Made by a program: the position numbers and the translations under genes
Shown here: piece by piece, positions 1 through 5,637 of the stretch
How positions within the stretch are numbered: position 1 is the first letter of the stretch
Layout: each line of letters begins with the position of its first letter
Notes under the pieces: model-generated
The model's database searches: none
Seen by the model: only the letters and a program-made list of their open reading frames with translations
What the model was told of the DNA's origin: nothing
From: JAAZNO01 sp012798275
GTDB lineage: Bacteria > Chloroflexota > Anaerolineae > B4-G1 > SLSP01
NCBI GenBank assembly: GCA_035347995.1
Contig: DAOPQD010000103.1
Span: 1-10,494 of the forward strand
Direction: 5' to 3'
DNA length: 10,494 nt

Positions 1-90
1 GCGTGGTCAACGGCAAAGCTCCTCAAGTGAACATGAATAATGTGCCATTGTCGTACTAGTAACTATACGGAATGGGTGTCCCCAGGGATA

Positions 91-120
91 CTCCGGTATC
101 CTCCGGGTTACTCCGGGTCG
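91..120. repeat. Three tandem 10-bp units beginning CTCCGG
   Basis: Three consecutive 10-base units start with ctccgg (ctccggtatc, ctccgggtta, ctccgggtcg). They cover the stop codon (108-110) of the 81-aa minus-strand gene, so the gene's 3' end and its downstream sequence share the repeat. The array is too short to assign a role. The rest of 1-107 holds nothing I can identify. Confidence 0.5.
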
Positions 121-353
121 CCTTCCAGGGCGACCTTCCCTTCAACCCACAACTTCAACAACGCCACGATGACGTCCACCAACTTGCGCCCGTTTAGCTT
201 TTGCACCGCCCGCCAGAACGACGGCTGGCTGATGACGGTCGTGTACAGCTCAATCGAGCGCCGGCACATCTCGGCCCGCGACATGCCCACCCGCCGGGCA
301 TGACGGCCCAGTAGCTCGTAGTGTTCCTCCCCAATCTTTACCTGCTCGGTCAT
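108..353 (-). CDS. Small ribbon-helix-helix-like protein, function unknown
   Basis: This encodes 81 aa. The first ~32 residues (VKIGEEHYELLGRHARRVG, then SRAEMCRRSIELY) have the spacing of a CopG/Arc-type ribbon-helix-helix: a short polar strand, then two amphipathic helices separated by a G-M-S turn. Residues ~40-75 look helical. The start is supported by AGAGGA a few bases upstream of the ATG. It lies 42 bases downstream of a frameshifted aspartic-protease-like gene on the same strand, so the two were probably co-transcribed. A DNA-binding or antitoxin-like role is possible by fold, but I recognise no named family, and the C-terminal half has no motif I can name. The reading frame is intact, in contrast to its upstream partner. 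Confidence 0.6.
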   Translation of the reverse strand: MTEQVKIGEEHYELLGRHARRVGMSRAEMCRRSIELYTTVISQPSFWRAVQKLNGRKLVDVIVALLKLWVEGKVALEGDPE

Positions 354-395
354 ACGTTCCTCTGGCGCGCCGGGCCGGCCGGGGGATCACCTGCC

Positions 396-754
396 TCAGA
401 ATTCGGTGAATTCCCGCCGCCTCAGCCCCTCCAGGTCCAACGTCCCTGTCTTGGGGTCCAGTTTGATCTCCCAGCGTTCACCGCATCCAACTCGTAGTCG
501 TCCGCCCGCCCCAGGTCGGCCACGGGTACCGCCTCGGCAAAGAAATCCAACCCCTCGATCTTGCCTTCGATGCGACACAATTCCTGAATGTCAATCTCCC
601 TGCCCCCCAAAGTCACGTGGACGGGCCGGGTTACCGCTCTCCTGGGCGCAGCGCCCACCAGGGCAGAACAGACGTATGTATAGATCGCGCCGCTATCGAA
701 TAGCGTCACCGCTGACTGTCCCTCAATTTCGACGGTTTTGATGGTGCGTGCCAT
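396..754 (-). pseudogene. Retropepsin-like small aspartic protease, frameshifted
   Basis: The ATG at 754 follows GGGAGG with good spacing; an in-frame ATG at 787 has weaker support. The protein has the short clan-AA form: a strand, then the active-site-like motif LFDSGA (DSG at residues 20-22), then HVTLGGREIDIQ and the region LDFFAEAVPVADLGRADDYELDAV. At about position 480 the frame breaks. The remaining C-terminus continues in a second frame as ERWEIKLDPKTGTLDLEGL and ends FTEF at 396. The two frames differ by one missing base. Each half reads as natural protein, and together they give about 120 aa, usual for these single-domain proteins. The nucleophile motif is intact, so the break affects the tail. 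It may be a real pseudogene or a base-calling error. Substrate unknown. Confidence 0.6.
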
Positions 755-795
755 CTGGCCTCCCGCAGGTTTGGGCCTTACCGCCAACGACTCAA

Positions 796-810
796 AGACT
801 TCGCAAGTCT
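796..810. repeat. Perfect 6-bp inverted repeat with 3-base loop
   Basis: AGACTT-cgc-AAGTCT forms a compact hairpin on either strand. It sits upstream of the protease-like gene, between that gene and the promoter-like sequence at 844-871. There is no T run, so it is not an obvious terminator. Similar short hairpins occur as dispersed repeats in some genomes, but I cannot test dispersal here. Confidence 0.45.
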
Positions 811-843
811 GTGCCGCGCTTCAAAGTCTCGTCGTAGTACTGG

Positions 844-871
844 TTGCATTGACAGAAATCTCCTGTATAAT
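844..871 (+). promoter_or_regulatory. Candidate sigma-70 promoter (TTGCAT-N16-TATAAT)
   Basis: A perfect TATAAT at 866-871 is preceded by TTGCAT at 844-849 with a 16-base spacer. A perfect TTGACA at 849-854 is also present but is too close (11 bases) to pair with that box. No intact gene follows directly; the next plus-strand ORF starts at 1141. The stretch 788-1140 otherwise contains only the 1006-1030 repeats and no credible gene. Confidence 0.3.
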
Positions 872-1005
872 CTGTTTGCCGCCCCGCCATACTCAAATTA
901 ATCACCAGGGCACGAAAACACCAAGAATTAAAAATGAACTACGCCCCTGTCTCCGACCTTTTCTGGCACATCGCCAATCGCATATCAAGTATCGCAAGGG
1001 ACGAT

Positions 1006-1030
1006 AAGCGATTAGCGATAAGCGATAGCG
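1006..1030. repeat. Short tandem repeat, 7-bp unit (A/T)AGCGAT
   Basis: Three complete units (aagcgat, tagcgat, aagcgat) are followed by a partial agcg. The array lies in the gene-free stretch upstream of a transposase remnant. It could mark an old insertion edge or be a simple slippage repeat; the sequence alone does not decide. Confidence 0.55.
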
Positions 1031-1140
1031 GAGTGTGCAGAGTTGCCGCGTAAACCCATCATACGCAGAGACCAATAAAAGTCAAACCATGTGACTGTTC
1101 AAAAACTGGGAAAGAAAGTATACTGGGGCGGAGGTGAGCT

Positions 1141-1389
1141 ATGCGCATAAAAGTGACTTTACCCAAAGTGGAGCCAACCGTTTACGAGACGCCCGAGACC
1201 TGCCCCCATGGTTGTGGCGGACGGCATTTCAAGCCTCATGGGGTGAAGGGTGAAGTCAAACCCTTGCGCGATACCCGCTATAACGAAGTGCGGAGCTACC
1301 GGCTGACTTGCCTGCGTTGTGGGCGGCATTTTCGGGTCTATCCGCGCGGTGTAGGTCCGGGCCCGCAAAGCGCGCGGTTACAAGGCTAA
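1141..1389 (+). pseudogene. N-terminal zinc-ribbon fragment of a transposase
   Basis: This 82-aa ORF has an excellent ribosome binding site (GGAGGTGA, five bases before the ATG). It carries four paired cysteines (C21, C25, C57, C60) around a basic stretch (FKPHGVKGEVKPLRD) and the segment YRLTCLRCGRHFRVYP. This is the N-terminal zinc-ribbon layout of transposases that place a DNA-binding finger before the DDE core. A complete enzyme of this sort would be several hundred residues, so this is only the head. It stops with TAA four bases before the left end of the IS4 element at 1393. The missing part does not reappear beyond that element's right end, so a deletion accompanied or followed the insertion. 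Assignment to ISL3, ISH6 or another family is uncertain. Confidence 0.6.
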
Positions 1390-1392
1390 CGT

Positions 1393-1409
1393 ATTGGTCA
1401 CAAGTTAAG
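1393..1409 (+). repeat. Left terminal inverted repeat of the IS4 element
   Basis: This matches the reverse complement of 2798-2814 at 16 of 17 bases. It overlaps the transposase stop codon (1398-1400). Confidence 0.85.
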
Positions 1410-2753
1410 GGTCGGCTTAGATGTCAAGGCCAGTATTGCGTCTAAGATGGCGGAACCATCAGGTTTCCGTTTACGCTTGACGAGGCCCAAGGGCCTGGCA
1501 TGGGCCACGTAGTAAGACAGGATGTCCGTCGCCTCACCGCGCTGATGGGCTTGGGAGTAGTAGTAGAGACTGCGATACACCATCTCGATGGAGATGTCGG
1601 CGAAGGGCAAGTGTAAGGCTTCGGCCGTTTGATCGGTCAAGTCAATGAGCACAGCATAGAGCAACCAGGTGCCCCAGATTTGCAGTTCGATGGCATTCTG
1701 GGAACCGCTCCAGAAGTAGGCCAGGCCCAAGAGTCGCTTGACCAGGCTGAAAGCATCTTCAACCCGCCAACGTTGGGCGTACAGGGCGACGACGTAGGCC
1801 GGCGGCAGGCGTTGGGGGTCCAACTCATTAGTCAGATAGCGGCGCCAACTGCCGTGGTACAGGACTTGCACCAGGCGGACTTGTTGGCGCGTGGCCCCCT
1901 GGCCGATCCACACCAGGACGTCGTGCACCTGGGGGGTACGCAGCAAGGTCTGGCTCTCTTTGTAGGCCAGATTGTTCTTGGCGCGGGTGATGAAGGTGAC
2001 TTGAGCCGCCGTCAATTCCCTAAAACGCTGGAAGTTGGTGTAGCCCAAGTCGAAGATTACCAAAGCCCCTGCCGTCAGCACTTTGAGAATCTCAGGCCAG
2101 TGGCCTTGGTCATGGGCTTGTGCGTCGGCTTGATACCCCACATGGCCGGGCAAGCGCGAGGTGAGGTTCAACAAAGCGGTGATACGACCGGCGAGGGGGT
2201 GTGTAGGGGCCTGGCGCAGCAACCCCATCTTGCGTACCAGCGCATCCAGGGTTGAGCCGTCAGCCACCCAGAGGGCGGTATAGTGGGCCTGCGCCCAGGC
2301 AATTTCGGGGGGCCGCGGGCGGTGGCGTGCCGGCCACCGCGCTTCCAGTTGGGGCAGGACGTCGTAGAAAATGCCCTGCAAGAGTACGGCGGGGAGGGTC
2401 GCCAAGCGTTCAGAAATGGCCTGTTGGGTCACCTGGAGCACGGGAATCCAGAGCAACGCTTCGCTCTGTACCAGGCGCGTCAACTCGCAGATGCCGCCGA
2501 CTTGCCGCCAGATCATCGACAGTATCAGCGCGACCATCACCGGCAAGGTCAGAATACGGGCCCGCAGTTTCAACTGCCGATAGGTATCCTGTTGGGCCAG
2601 CGCGGCGGGGTACACGAGACGGGTGAGTTCTTTTTCGAACTCTTCTGGCGGAGGGCACGCTGGCTGATGTATCCGCCGCTCGCGCTGAATCGCGCGGGTA
2701 TGCCGGACGGAACTCTTCTCATTTTTCTTGGTTTTTGTATTTGCTTTGTTCAT
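1398..2753 (-). CDS. IS4-family DDE transposase
   Basis: This encodes about 451 aa from the ATG at 2753. It cuts and rejoins DNA at the element's ends through an RNase-H-fold DDE core. Visible motifs are the first Asp in WVADGSTLD (D165), the second Asp in VIFDLGYTNF (D235), and the IS4 signature Y-x2-R-x3-E-x6-K in YAQRWRVEDAFSLVK (Y325, R328, E332, K339). The basic lysine-rich N-terminus is typical of terminus-binding regions. An upstream in-frame ATG at 2786 would add 11 residues. It lies inside the inner inverted-repeat block and has no ribosome binding site, so I prefer 2753; a TACAAT box lies just upstream of that start. The frame is uninterrupted, and the stop codon sits inside the left inverted repeat. 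Likely active. Confidence 0.88.
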   Translation of the reverse strand: MNKANTKTKKNEKSSVRHTRAIQRERRIHQPACPPPEEFEKELTRLVYPAALAQQDTYRQLKLRARILTLPVMVALILSMIWRQVGGICELTRLVQSEALLWIPVLQVTQQAISERLATLPAVLLQGIFYDVLPQLEARWPARHRPRPPEIAWAQAHYTALWVADGSTLDALVRKMGLLRQAPTHPLAGRITALLNLTSRLPGHVGYQADAQAHDQGHWPEILKVLTAGALVIFDLGYTNFQRFRELTAAQVTFITRAKNNLAYKESQTLLRTPQVHDVLVWIGQGATRQQVRLVQVLYHGSWRRYLTNELDPQRLPPAYVVALYAQRWRVEDAFSLVKRLLGLAYFWSGSQNAIELQIWGTWLLYAVLIDLTDQTAEALHLPFADISIEMVYRSLYYYSQAHQRGEATDILSYYVAHARPLGLVKRKRKPDGSAILDAILALTSKPTLNL

Positions 2754-2797
2754 ACGGCCTATTGTACCGCAGTTGCGACTTGACATGGGCCGAGAGG

Positions 2798-2814
2798 CTT
2801 AACTTGTGACTAAT
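2798..2814 (-). repeat. Right terminal inverted repeat of the IS4 element
   Basis: This is the reverse complement of 1393-1409 with one mismatch. It marks the transposase-proximal (upstream) end of the element. Confidence 0.85.
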
Positions 2815-2850
2815 GGGCTTATTCCAAAGATTGCTCACTCATCGGCGAAA

Positions 2851-3399
2851 TCAATCCTCCCCAAAATGCGTCAACACCCACAGGCAGGCAAGTTTGAGCG
2901 CGCCCAACTCATGGAAATACCGGTTCCGCCGCTCGCTGGCTTTGACCGCCGCAAGGTGCTGCGTGCTCATGCCGATGCTGGCGGCAAAAGCTTTCTGCGT
3001 GATGCCTCGCGCCTTCAGCTGATCCACCAGCTCATCCAGCGTTACCCCGCGCAGATACTCCTCCAGATCTGATAAAGCGTGGACATCTTCCAACAGGCGC
3101 GTCTTCAGCACCGTAAAATGCTCGGGATGCGCAAGAAATGTCAACCCCAACGCGTGGCAATGATGGCAACTACCATGCTTCCCAATGTAGCAACTGCACG
3201 CAGAAAACAGCCGACTCCCCTGCACCTCCAGCGTAACGCGATATATGCCGTGATTGCCCTCAACCTGCGCCGCGATCTTTGTCCCCAGGCGTGTAGCATC
3301 GAAGAACTTGCCCACATACCGCTGCACCTTCTCGTCGGGCAGATACGTCCAGTGCCGGGCAATGGCAGTTTTCAAACACTCGATGTCGGTGTCAGCCAT
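2851..3399 (-). CDS. SWIM zinc-finger protein with C-terminal helix-turn-helix
   Basis: This encodes 182 aa. The start is fixed by AGGAG six bases before the ATG. Residues ~20-66 form the strand-rich lead-in usual before a SWIM finger (VQRYVGKFFDATRLGTKI). The finger follows as C68-x-C70-x7-C78-x-H80, the CxCxnCxH metal-binding pattern. Residues ~120-160 (LDELVDQLKARGITQKAFAA followed by SIGMSTQHL) look like an XRE/Cro-type helix-turn-helix. SWIM domains bind DNA or proteins and often accompany helicases, transposases and recombination factors. A SWIM-HTH fusion suggests a DNA-binding regulator or recruiter. It ends 37 bases from the IS4 right terminus, so the element landed just downstream without breaking it. 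Exact role unknown. Confidence 0.75.
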   Translation of the reverse strand: MADTDIECLKTAIARHWTYLPDEKVQRYVGKFFDATRLGTKIAAQVEGNHGIYRVTLEVQGSRLFSACSCYIGKHGSCHHCHALGLTFLAHPEHFTVLKTRLLEDVHALSDLEEYLRGVTLDELVDQLKARGITQKAFAASIGMSTQHLAAVKASERRNRYFHELGALKLACLWVLTHFGED

Positions 3400-3485
3400 A
3401 ATGATCTCCTGCTTTGCTATCCGGTAAGCAATTCAAAGGCTTATGCTCCTGTCAATTTCCCCGGCATCCCCATTGTAGGCTGCAT

Positions 3486-3848
3486 TTATAACGGCAGTGC
3501 GCGAATACGCACATGGCCCTCGGCGACGGTAACAAAAGCACCGGCCTCCAGGTCAGCGACATATAGGTCCAGCACCAAACGCAAATGGCGCAGGACATTA
3601 TCCGGGCGCATATTCCGCAACCGGAACGTGATGACGCTCGGCAATACTGCCCCACTCACAGCCAGCAGCTCCCCGAAATCCAGATCGTGAGTCAGCAAGA
3701 CCCGCCCCTCACTACACGCCAGCGCCAGAATGTCCTTATCCGGCAAACGATCCAGGCCCAGCGCGTGTAGATGCACGGCGCCATGCCCCAGATCGCGCAA
3801 TGCCGATACAACACCTGGCGAAATTCCCATATCGGCCAGGAAGTTCAT
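3486..3848 (-). CDS. DUF5615 PIN-like toxin
   Basis: This encodes 120 aa, usual for the family. DUF5615 proteins are PIN-like nucleases paired with DUF433 partners; by family the predicted role is metal-dependent RNA cleavage. The acidic pattern is visible: FLAD with D6 at the N-terminus, LPDKDILALA (D37, D39), and the hallmark VLLTHDLDFGEL (D55, D57). HGAVHLHALGL and the C-terminal VTVAEGHVRIR also fit. Its ATG overlaps the stop codon of the upstream DUF433 gene by four bases (ATGA), so translation is probably coupled and the partner is made first. The acidic residues are present and the frame is intact, so it is probably active unless restrained. Target RNA cannot be told from sequence. Confidence 0.82.
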   Translation of the reverse strand: MNFLADMGISPGVVSALRDLGHGAVHLHALGLDRLPDKDILALACSEGRVLLTHDLDFGELLAVSGAVLPSVITFRLRNMRPDNVLRHLRLVLDLYVADLEAGAFVTVAEGHVRIRALPL

Positions 3849-4081
3849 GCTACACTCAACTCCAACGGATGCACCGCCTCTTCGGCCAACCAGGCCACAT
3901 AAGCAAGCGCCTGCTGCACATCTTCGGCTTCAAGGTACGGATACTCCGCCAGGATTTCGCCCAGCGTCATCCCGTTGGCAAATAGGTTGACCAGCAGTGA
4001 AACCGTCACCCGCATCCCCCGAATGCAGGCTCGCCCACCCATCACCGCCGGGTCGAAAGTAATTCGGTCGAAATTTAACAT
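3845..4081 (-). CDS. DUF433 antitoxin
   Basis: This encodes 78 aa from the ATG at 4081, preceded by AGGAGGGTGAG; an in-frame ATG at 4135 would add 18 residues unlike the family. The sequence follows the DUF433 plan: FDRITFDPAVMGGRACIRGM (the conserved P..GG.P.I.G.R.-type loop), then VSLLVNLFANGMTLGEILAE (a winged/HTH-like pair of helices), then YPYLEAEDVQQALAYVAWLA. DUF433 proteins act as DNA-binding antitoxins for DUF5615 PIN-like toxins, neutralising the toxin and repressing their own promoter. The four-base overlap with the toxin gene and the inverted repeat at 4101-4121 fit that arrangement. Confidence 0.85.
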   Translation of the reverse strand: MLNFDRITFDPAVMGGRACIRGMRVTVSLLVNLFANGMTLGEILAEYPYLEAEDVQQALAYVAWLAEEAVHPLELSVA

Positions 4082-4100
4082 CTTCTCACCCTCCTGCACA

Positions 4101-4121
4101 GTATTACTTCCAGTGTAACAC
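4101..4121. promoter_or_regulatory. Candidate operator of the DUF433-DUF5615 pair
   Basis: GTATTAC-N7-GTAACAC is an imperfect inverted repeat with 7-bp arms (6 of 7 complementary). Its near edge lies about 20 bases upstream of the antitoxin start. Antitoxins usually bind such palindromes to autoregulate, so this is the natural candidate site. No strong -10/-35 pair is evident around it. Confidence 0.4.
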
Positions 4122-4221
4122 ACATTTTGAGCCATACTCCCTCAGACGCGCTCTCCGCTGCCAGAAGCGCCGCCGCCCCATCTGATAACCCACCCACGGG
4201 CATCTCTGGTGCTGTCCGCTC

Positions 4222-4397
4222 CTAAGTTCGCTCTGCCGCTGCCAGTATCTTGTCTACATACTCCTGGCAATTCGGCAAGCTGATCAGGCGTACCGCCCCG
4301 CGCTCGCCTGCAGATTCGACCATCACAGAGCCGAGACCGAAAAGCCGGTCCCCCCACCCCTTGTCGCAGACTAACGTTCCTGGTTGACTGACAAAAG
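4222..4397 (-). pseudogene. Fragment of a PH-like (bPH2/DUF304-type) protein
   Basis: An open stretch starts right after the stop codon of the transposase fragment and has no proper start codon (only TTG near 4407). It reads LVCDKGWGDRLFGLGSVMV and then ESAGERGAVRLISLPNCQEY, ending KILAAAERT. The run R-L-F-G-x-G-x-V-x-V-E-S-A-G, followed by a strand and an amphipathic last helix, resembles the C-terminal half of bacterial PH-like domains. The N-terminal half is missing and appears replaced by transposon sequence. It is therefore a remnant without function. The family call rests on pattern memory and is moderate; the segment 4142-4221 after its stop holds nothing else I can identify. Confidence 0.4.
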
Positions 4398-4721
4398 TCA
4401 GGCGCAAAGGTTAGAAGAGATCGCCTGGAGTTGACGTTGATGGCGTTGGTGGAACTGTTTGTTAGAAGCCCGCGAGGGTTCGGGATCGGGTTTACCCGAA
4501 AGGTGCACATGGGTAAGCAATTCCAGGCCTTGTTTATAGAGAGCGGTCTTCACCCACTGCCAGCCGATGCGCAAGTAGCTGTTCCCTCGAAACCAATGCG
4601 GGTCTACCCAGCGTCGTTTGCCGTGGGCCACAACTTCAGTTCCCTGGGCCACCAGATAGAGCGTGGCAACGGCCAGCACCAAACACAGCCGTGTCAGCGC
4701 TTGGGCCGAACGAATCAGCGA
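4398..4721 (-). mobile_element. C-terminal fragment of an IS4-like transposase
   Basis: The last ~107 residues of the chimeric ORF read ALTRLCLVLAVATLYLVAQG, then HGKRRWVDPHWFRGNSYLRI and GWQWVKTALYKQG, ending near DPEPSRASNKQ. The hydrophobic LVLA.AT helix, the basic KRR..D linker, and the S-x-LRIGW-x-W segment form the usual tail of certain IS4-type transposases after their YREK motif. The catalytic residues are upstream of the junction and absent. It is not a copy of the complete element at 1393-2814, whose transposase tail is different. I could not find its terminal repeat; the edge lies near the ORF stop, where a PH-like fragment begins. Confidence 0.5.
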
Positions 4722-5066
4722 AGCTTCCAGTTGGTGTGGCAGGGGATCAATCCGCGCAATGGAGAGCGCGAAGTACGGGTCATATTCGTAAGCCAATCCC
4801 AGGCGCAGCGCCTCAATCGCCAGGCGGAAACGTAACGGGTCGCCGTCGCCTGGCGGTTCTTCCGGCGCGATGTCCAGCGTCGCCAGCTGCGCCGCAGTCA
4901 AGATCGCCTCATGCACCTGATTCGTGCGCATGCCCTGCCCGATCAGTTTGGTCGTTGCGCCCAGCGGCATCACCACCAGTACCTTGAGCGGTTCAGAGAA
5001 CAGCGGGCTGCGAACAATCGCATTGGGTTTAAGTTGACTCAGAATCTTCACCACCACAGTCCTCAT
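4398..5066 (-). pseudogene. Chimeric ORF: SNF2-type helicase N-terminus fused to transposase C-terminus
   Basis: This is a 222-aa open frame made of two unrelated pieces. Residues 1 to ~115 (IVRSPLFSEPLKVLVVMPLG, TKLIGQGMRTNQVHEAIL, RFRLAIEALRLGLAYEYDPY, SIARIDPLPHQLEA) look like the beginning of the large (~1,000-aa) SNF2/DEAD-type helicases that include DISARM DrmD-like proteins. There the LPHQ segment directly precedes the Walker A motif. From about residue 116 the sequence changes to transposase C-terminus (see the overlapping mobile-element entry). All ATPase motifs are missing, so helicase function is lost. The start has no strong ribosome binding site; GTG codons just after the ATG are alternatives. 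The fusion is in frame with no stop at the joint, so a protein could be made. The helicase family assignment is from memory of the motifs. Confidence 0.6.
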
Positions 5067-5162
5067 TCTGCAAATACGCCAAACCTACACTTCGAGCCAT
5101 AGGGCGATCTTTTATCATTTGCCCAACTGGCACACAATTTAGTATATGGACAAAAACAAATA

Positions 5163-5187
5163 AGGCAAACGCGGGCCACGTTTGCCT
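5163..5187 (-). terminator. Rho-independent terminator
   Basis: AGGCAAACG and CGTTTGCCT form a perfect 9-bp stem around a GC-rich 7-base loop. On the minus strand it is followed by TATTTGTTTTTG. It lies about 20 bases after the stop codon of the small frameshifted ORF at 5208-5394 and before the helicase remnant, so it closes the former transcript. Confidence 0.75.
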
Positions 5188-5207
5188 CAGAATTCCTCAC
5201 ACCCCGC

Positions 5208-5394
5208 TCACTTCTCGCGACGCTGATAGGTCAAGCTCTCCGTAAACGACTTCTCCAACACACGCCAACGAGCAATCTGATGCTGATCAATCGTCAAGCC
5301 AATGTAACGCAGGTTTACACCGCGGCTACAGAAGAACTGGCCAGGGAAGTTTACAGCAGTCTTGACGGAACGCTTCCAGGAAGCGCTGAATCAT
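5208..5394 (-). pseudogene. Small hypothetical ORF broken by a one-base insertion
   Basis: Reading from the ATG at 5394 gives MIQRFLEAFRQDCCKLP. In the +1 frame the sequence continues smoothly as GQFFCSRGVNLRYIGLT and IDQHQIARWRVLEKSF, and ends QRREK with TGA at 5208. The joint lies in a CCC run near 5346-5350. Removing one C would give a continuous protein of about 61 aa. GAGGAG lies upstream (11 bases from this ATG, 7 from another ATG at 5398 whose frame closes after 15 codons). A strong terminator follows the stop. I do not recognise the family. Neither frame is long enough to stand out alone; the call rests on the two halves joining plus flanking signals. Confidence 0.4.
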
Positions 5395-5464
5395 CCATGG
5401 CAGCACTCCTCAGGAAAATCATACCTGAAGAACTTAAAGAGCACTTGCCACAAATGTAATACAA

Positions 5465-5506
5465 AGATGTCCGTCCTCATTGTCTTCACAATAAGAACGG
5501 ACATCT
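5465..5506. terminator. Strong bidirectional terminator after tRNA-Pro
   Basis: The 19-base arms (5465-5483 and 5488-5506) pair almost completely, with two G-U pairs in the minus-strand transcript, around a 4-base loop (cttc on plus). On the plus strand six Ts follow at 5508-5513. On the minus strand the hairpin comes 12 bases after the tRNA 3' end and is followed by TTTGTATTACATTTG. It therefore can stop transcripts from both sides and separates the core block from the accessory region. Confidence 0.8.
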
Positions 5507-5517
5507 CTTTTTTCCTG

Positions 5518-5592
5518 TCGGGGCGGACGGATTTGAACCGTCGGCCTCTACAACCCCATTGTAGCGCCCTAGCCAAACTGGGCTACGCCCCG
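5518..5592 (-). tRNA. tRNA-Pro(GGG)
   Basis: This is a 75-base cloverleaf. The acceptor stem is CGGGGCG paired with CGCCCCG, the D stem is GCCC/GGGC with AGTTTGGCTA as loop, and the anticodon stem is CTACA/TGTAG. The loop ATGGGGT places U33 before anticodon GGG, with G37 after it. The T stem is GACGG/CCGTC with loop TTCAAAT, and the discriminator is A73. C1-G72 and A73 are the usual bacterial proline-tRNA identity features, and G37 fits the m1G37 site. CCA is not encoded (CAGG follows). It reads CCC codons, with G34 also allowing CCU. All stems pair without mismatch. It has its own promoter and terminator. Confidence 0.96.
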
Positions 5593-5604
5593 CCAGCCAT
5601 CAAG

Positions 5605-5632
5605 ATTATACCGCATTTCACGATTTTGACAA
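5605..5632 (-). promoter_or_regulatory. Sigma-70 promoter of tRNA-Pro (TTGTCA-N16-TATAAT)
   Basis: On the minus strand TTGTCA (5632-5627) and a perfect TATAAT (5610-5605) are separated by 16 bases. The expected transcription start falls a few bases upstream of the tRNA 5' end at 5592. The -35 box begins just after the stop codon of the permease gene, so the tRNA is transcribed independently of the upstream operon. Confidence 0.8.
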
Positions 5633-5637
5633 GCCGT

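Larger units (their letters stand above)
1393..2814. mobile_element. Complete IS4-family insertion sequence
   Basis: The element is bounded by terminal inverted repeats ATTGGTCACAAGTTAAG (1393-1409) and its near-perfect reverse complement at 2798-2814 (16 of 17 matching). A second matching inner block, TCGGC...ATGTCAAG, lies inside each terminus. Between them is one long minus-strand DDE transposase, giving an element of about 1.42 kb. I see no convincing target-site duplication: the left flank ends ggctaacgt and the right begins gggcttatt. The lack of duplication fits a rearrangement at one end, and the neighbouring transposase remnant is cut at this edge. The open reading frame and termini are intact, so the element may still be mobile. 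Confidence 0.85.

Noticed and set aside
117..134. Hairpin GTCGCC-N6-GGCGAC as terminator of the 81-aa gene
   Set aside because: It lies inside the coding region before the stop and has no following T run on the minus strand.
3427..3455. TTGACA on the minus strand as promoter of the SWIM gene
   Set aside because: The -35 box is perfect but the sequence 17 bases downstream (ATTGCT) is a poor -10, and no better box is within 15-19 bases.
4142..4510. 122-aa minus frame
   Set aside because: It overlaps the transposase tail and the PH-like fragment in another frame. Its sequence is Arg/Gly/Ser-rich without motif, while the overlapping frames show family-like patterns.
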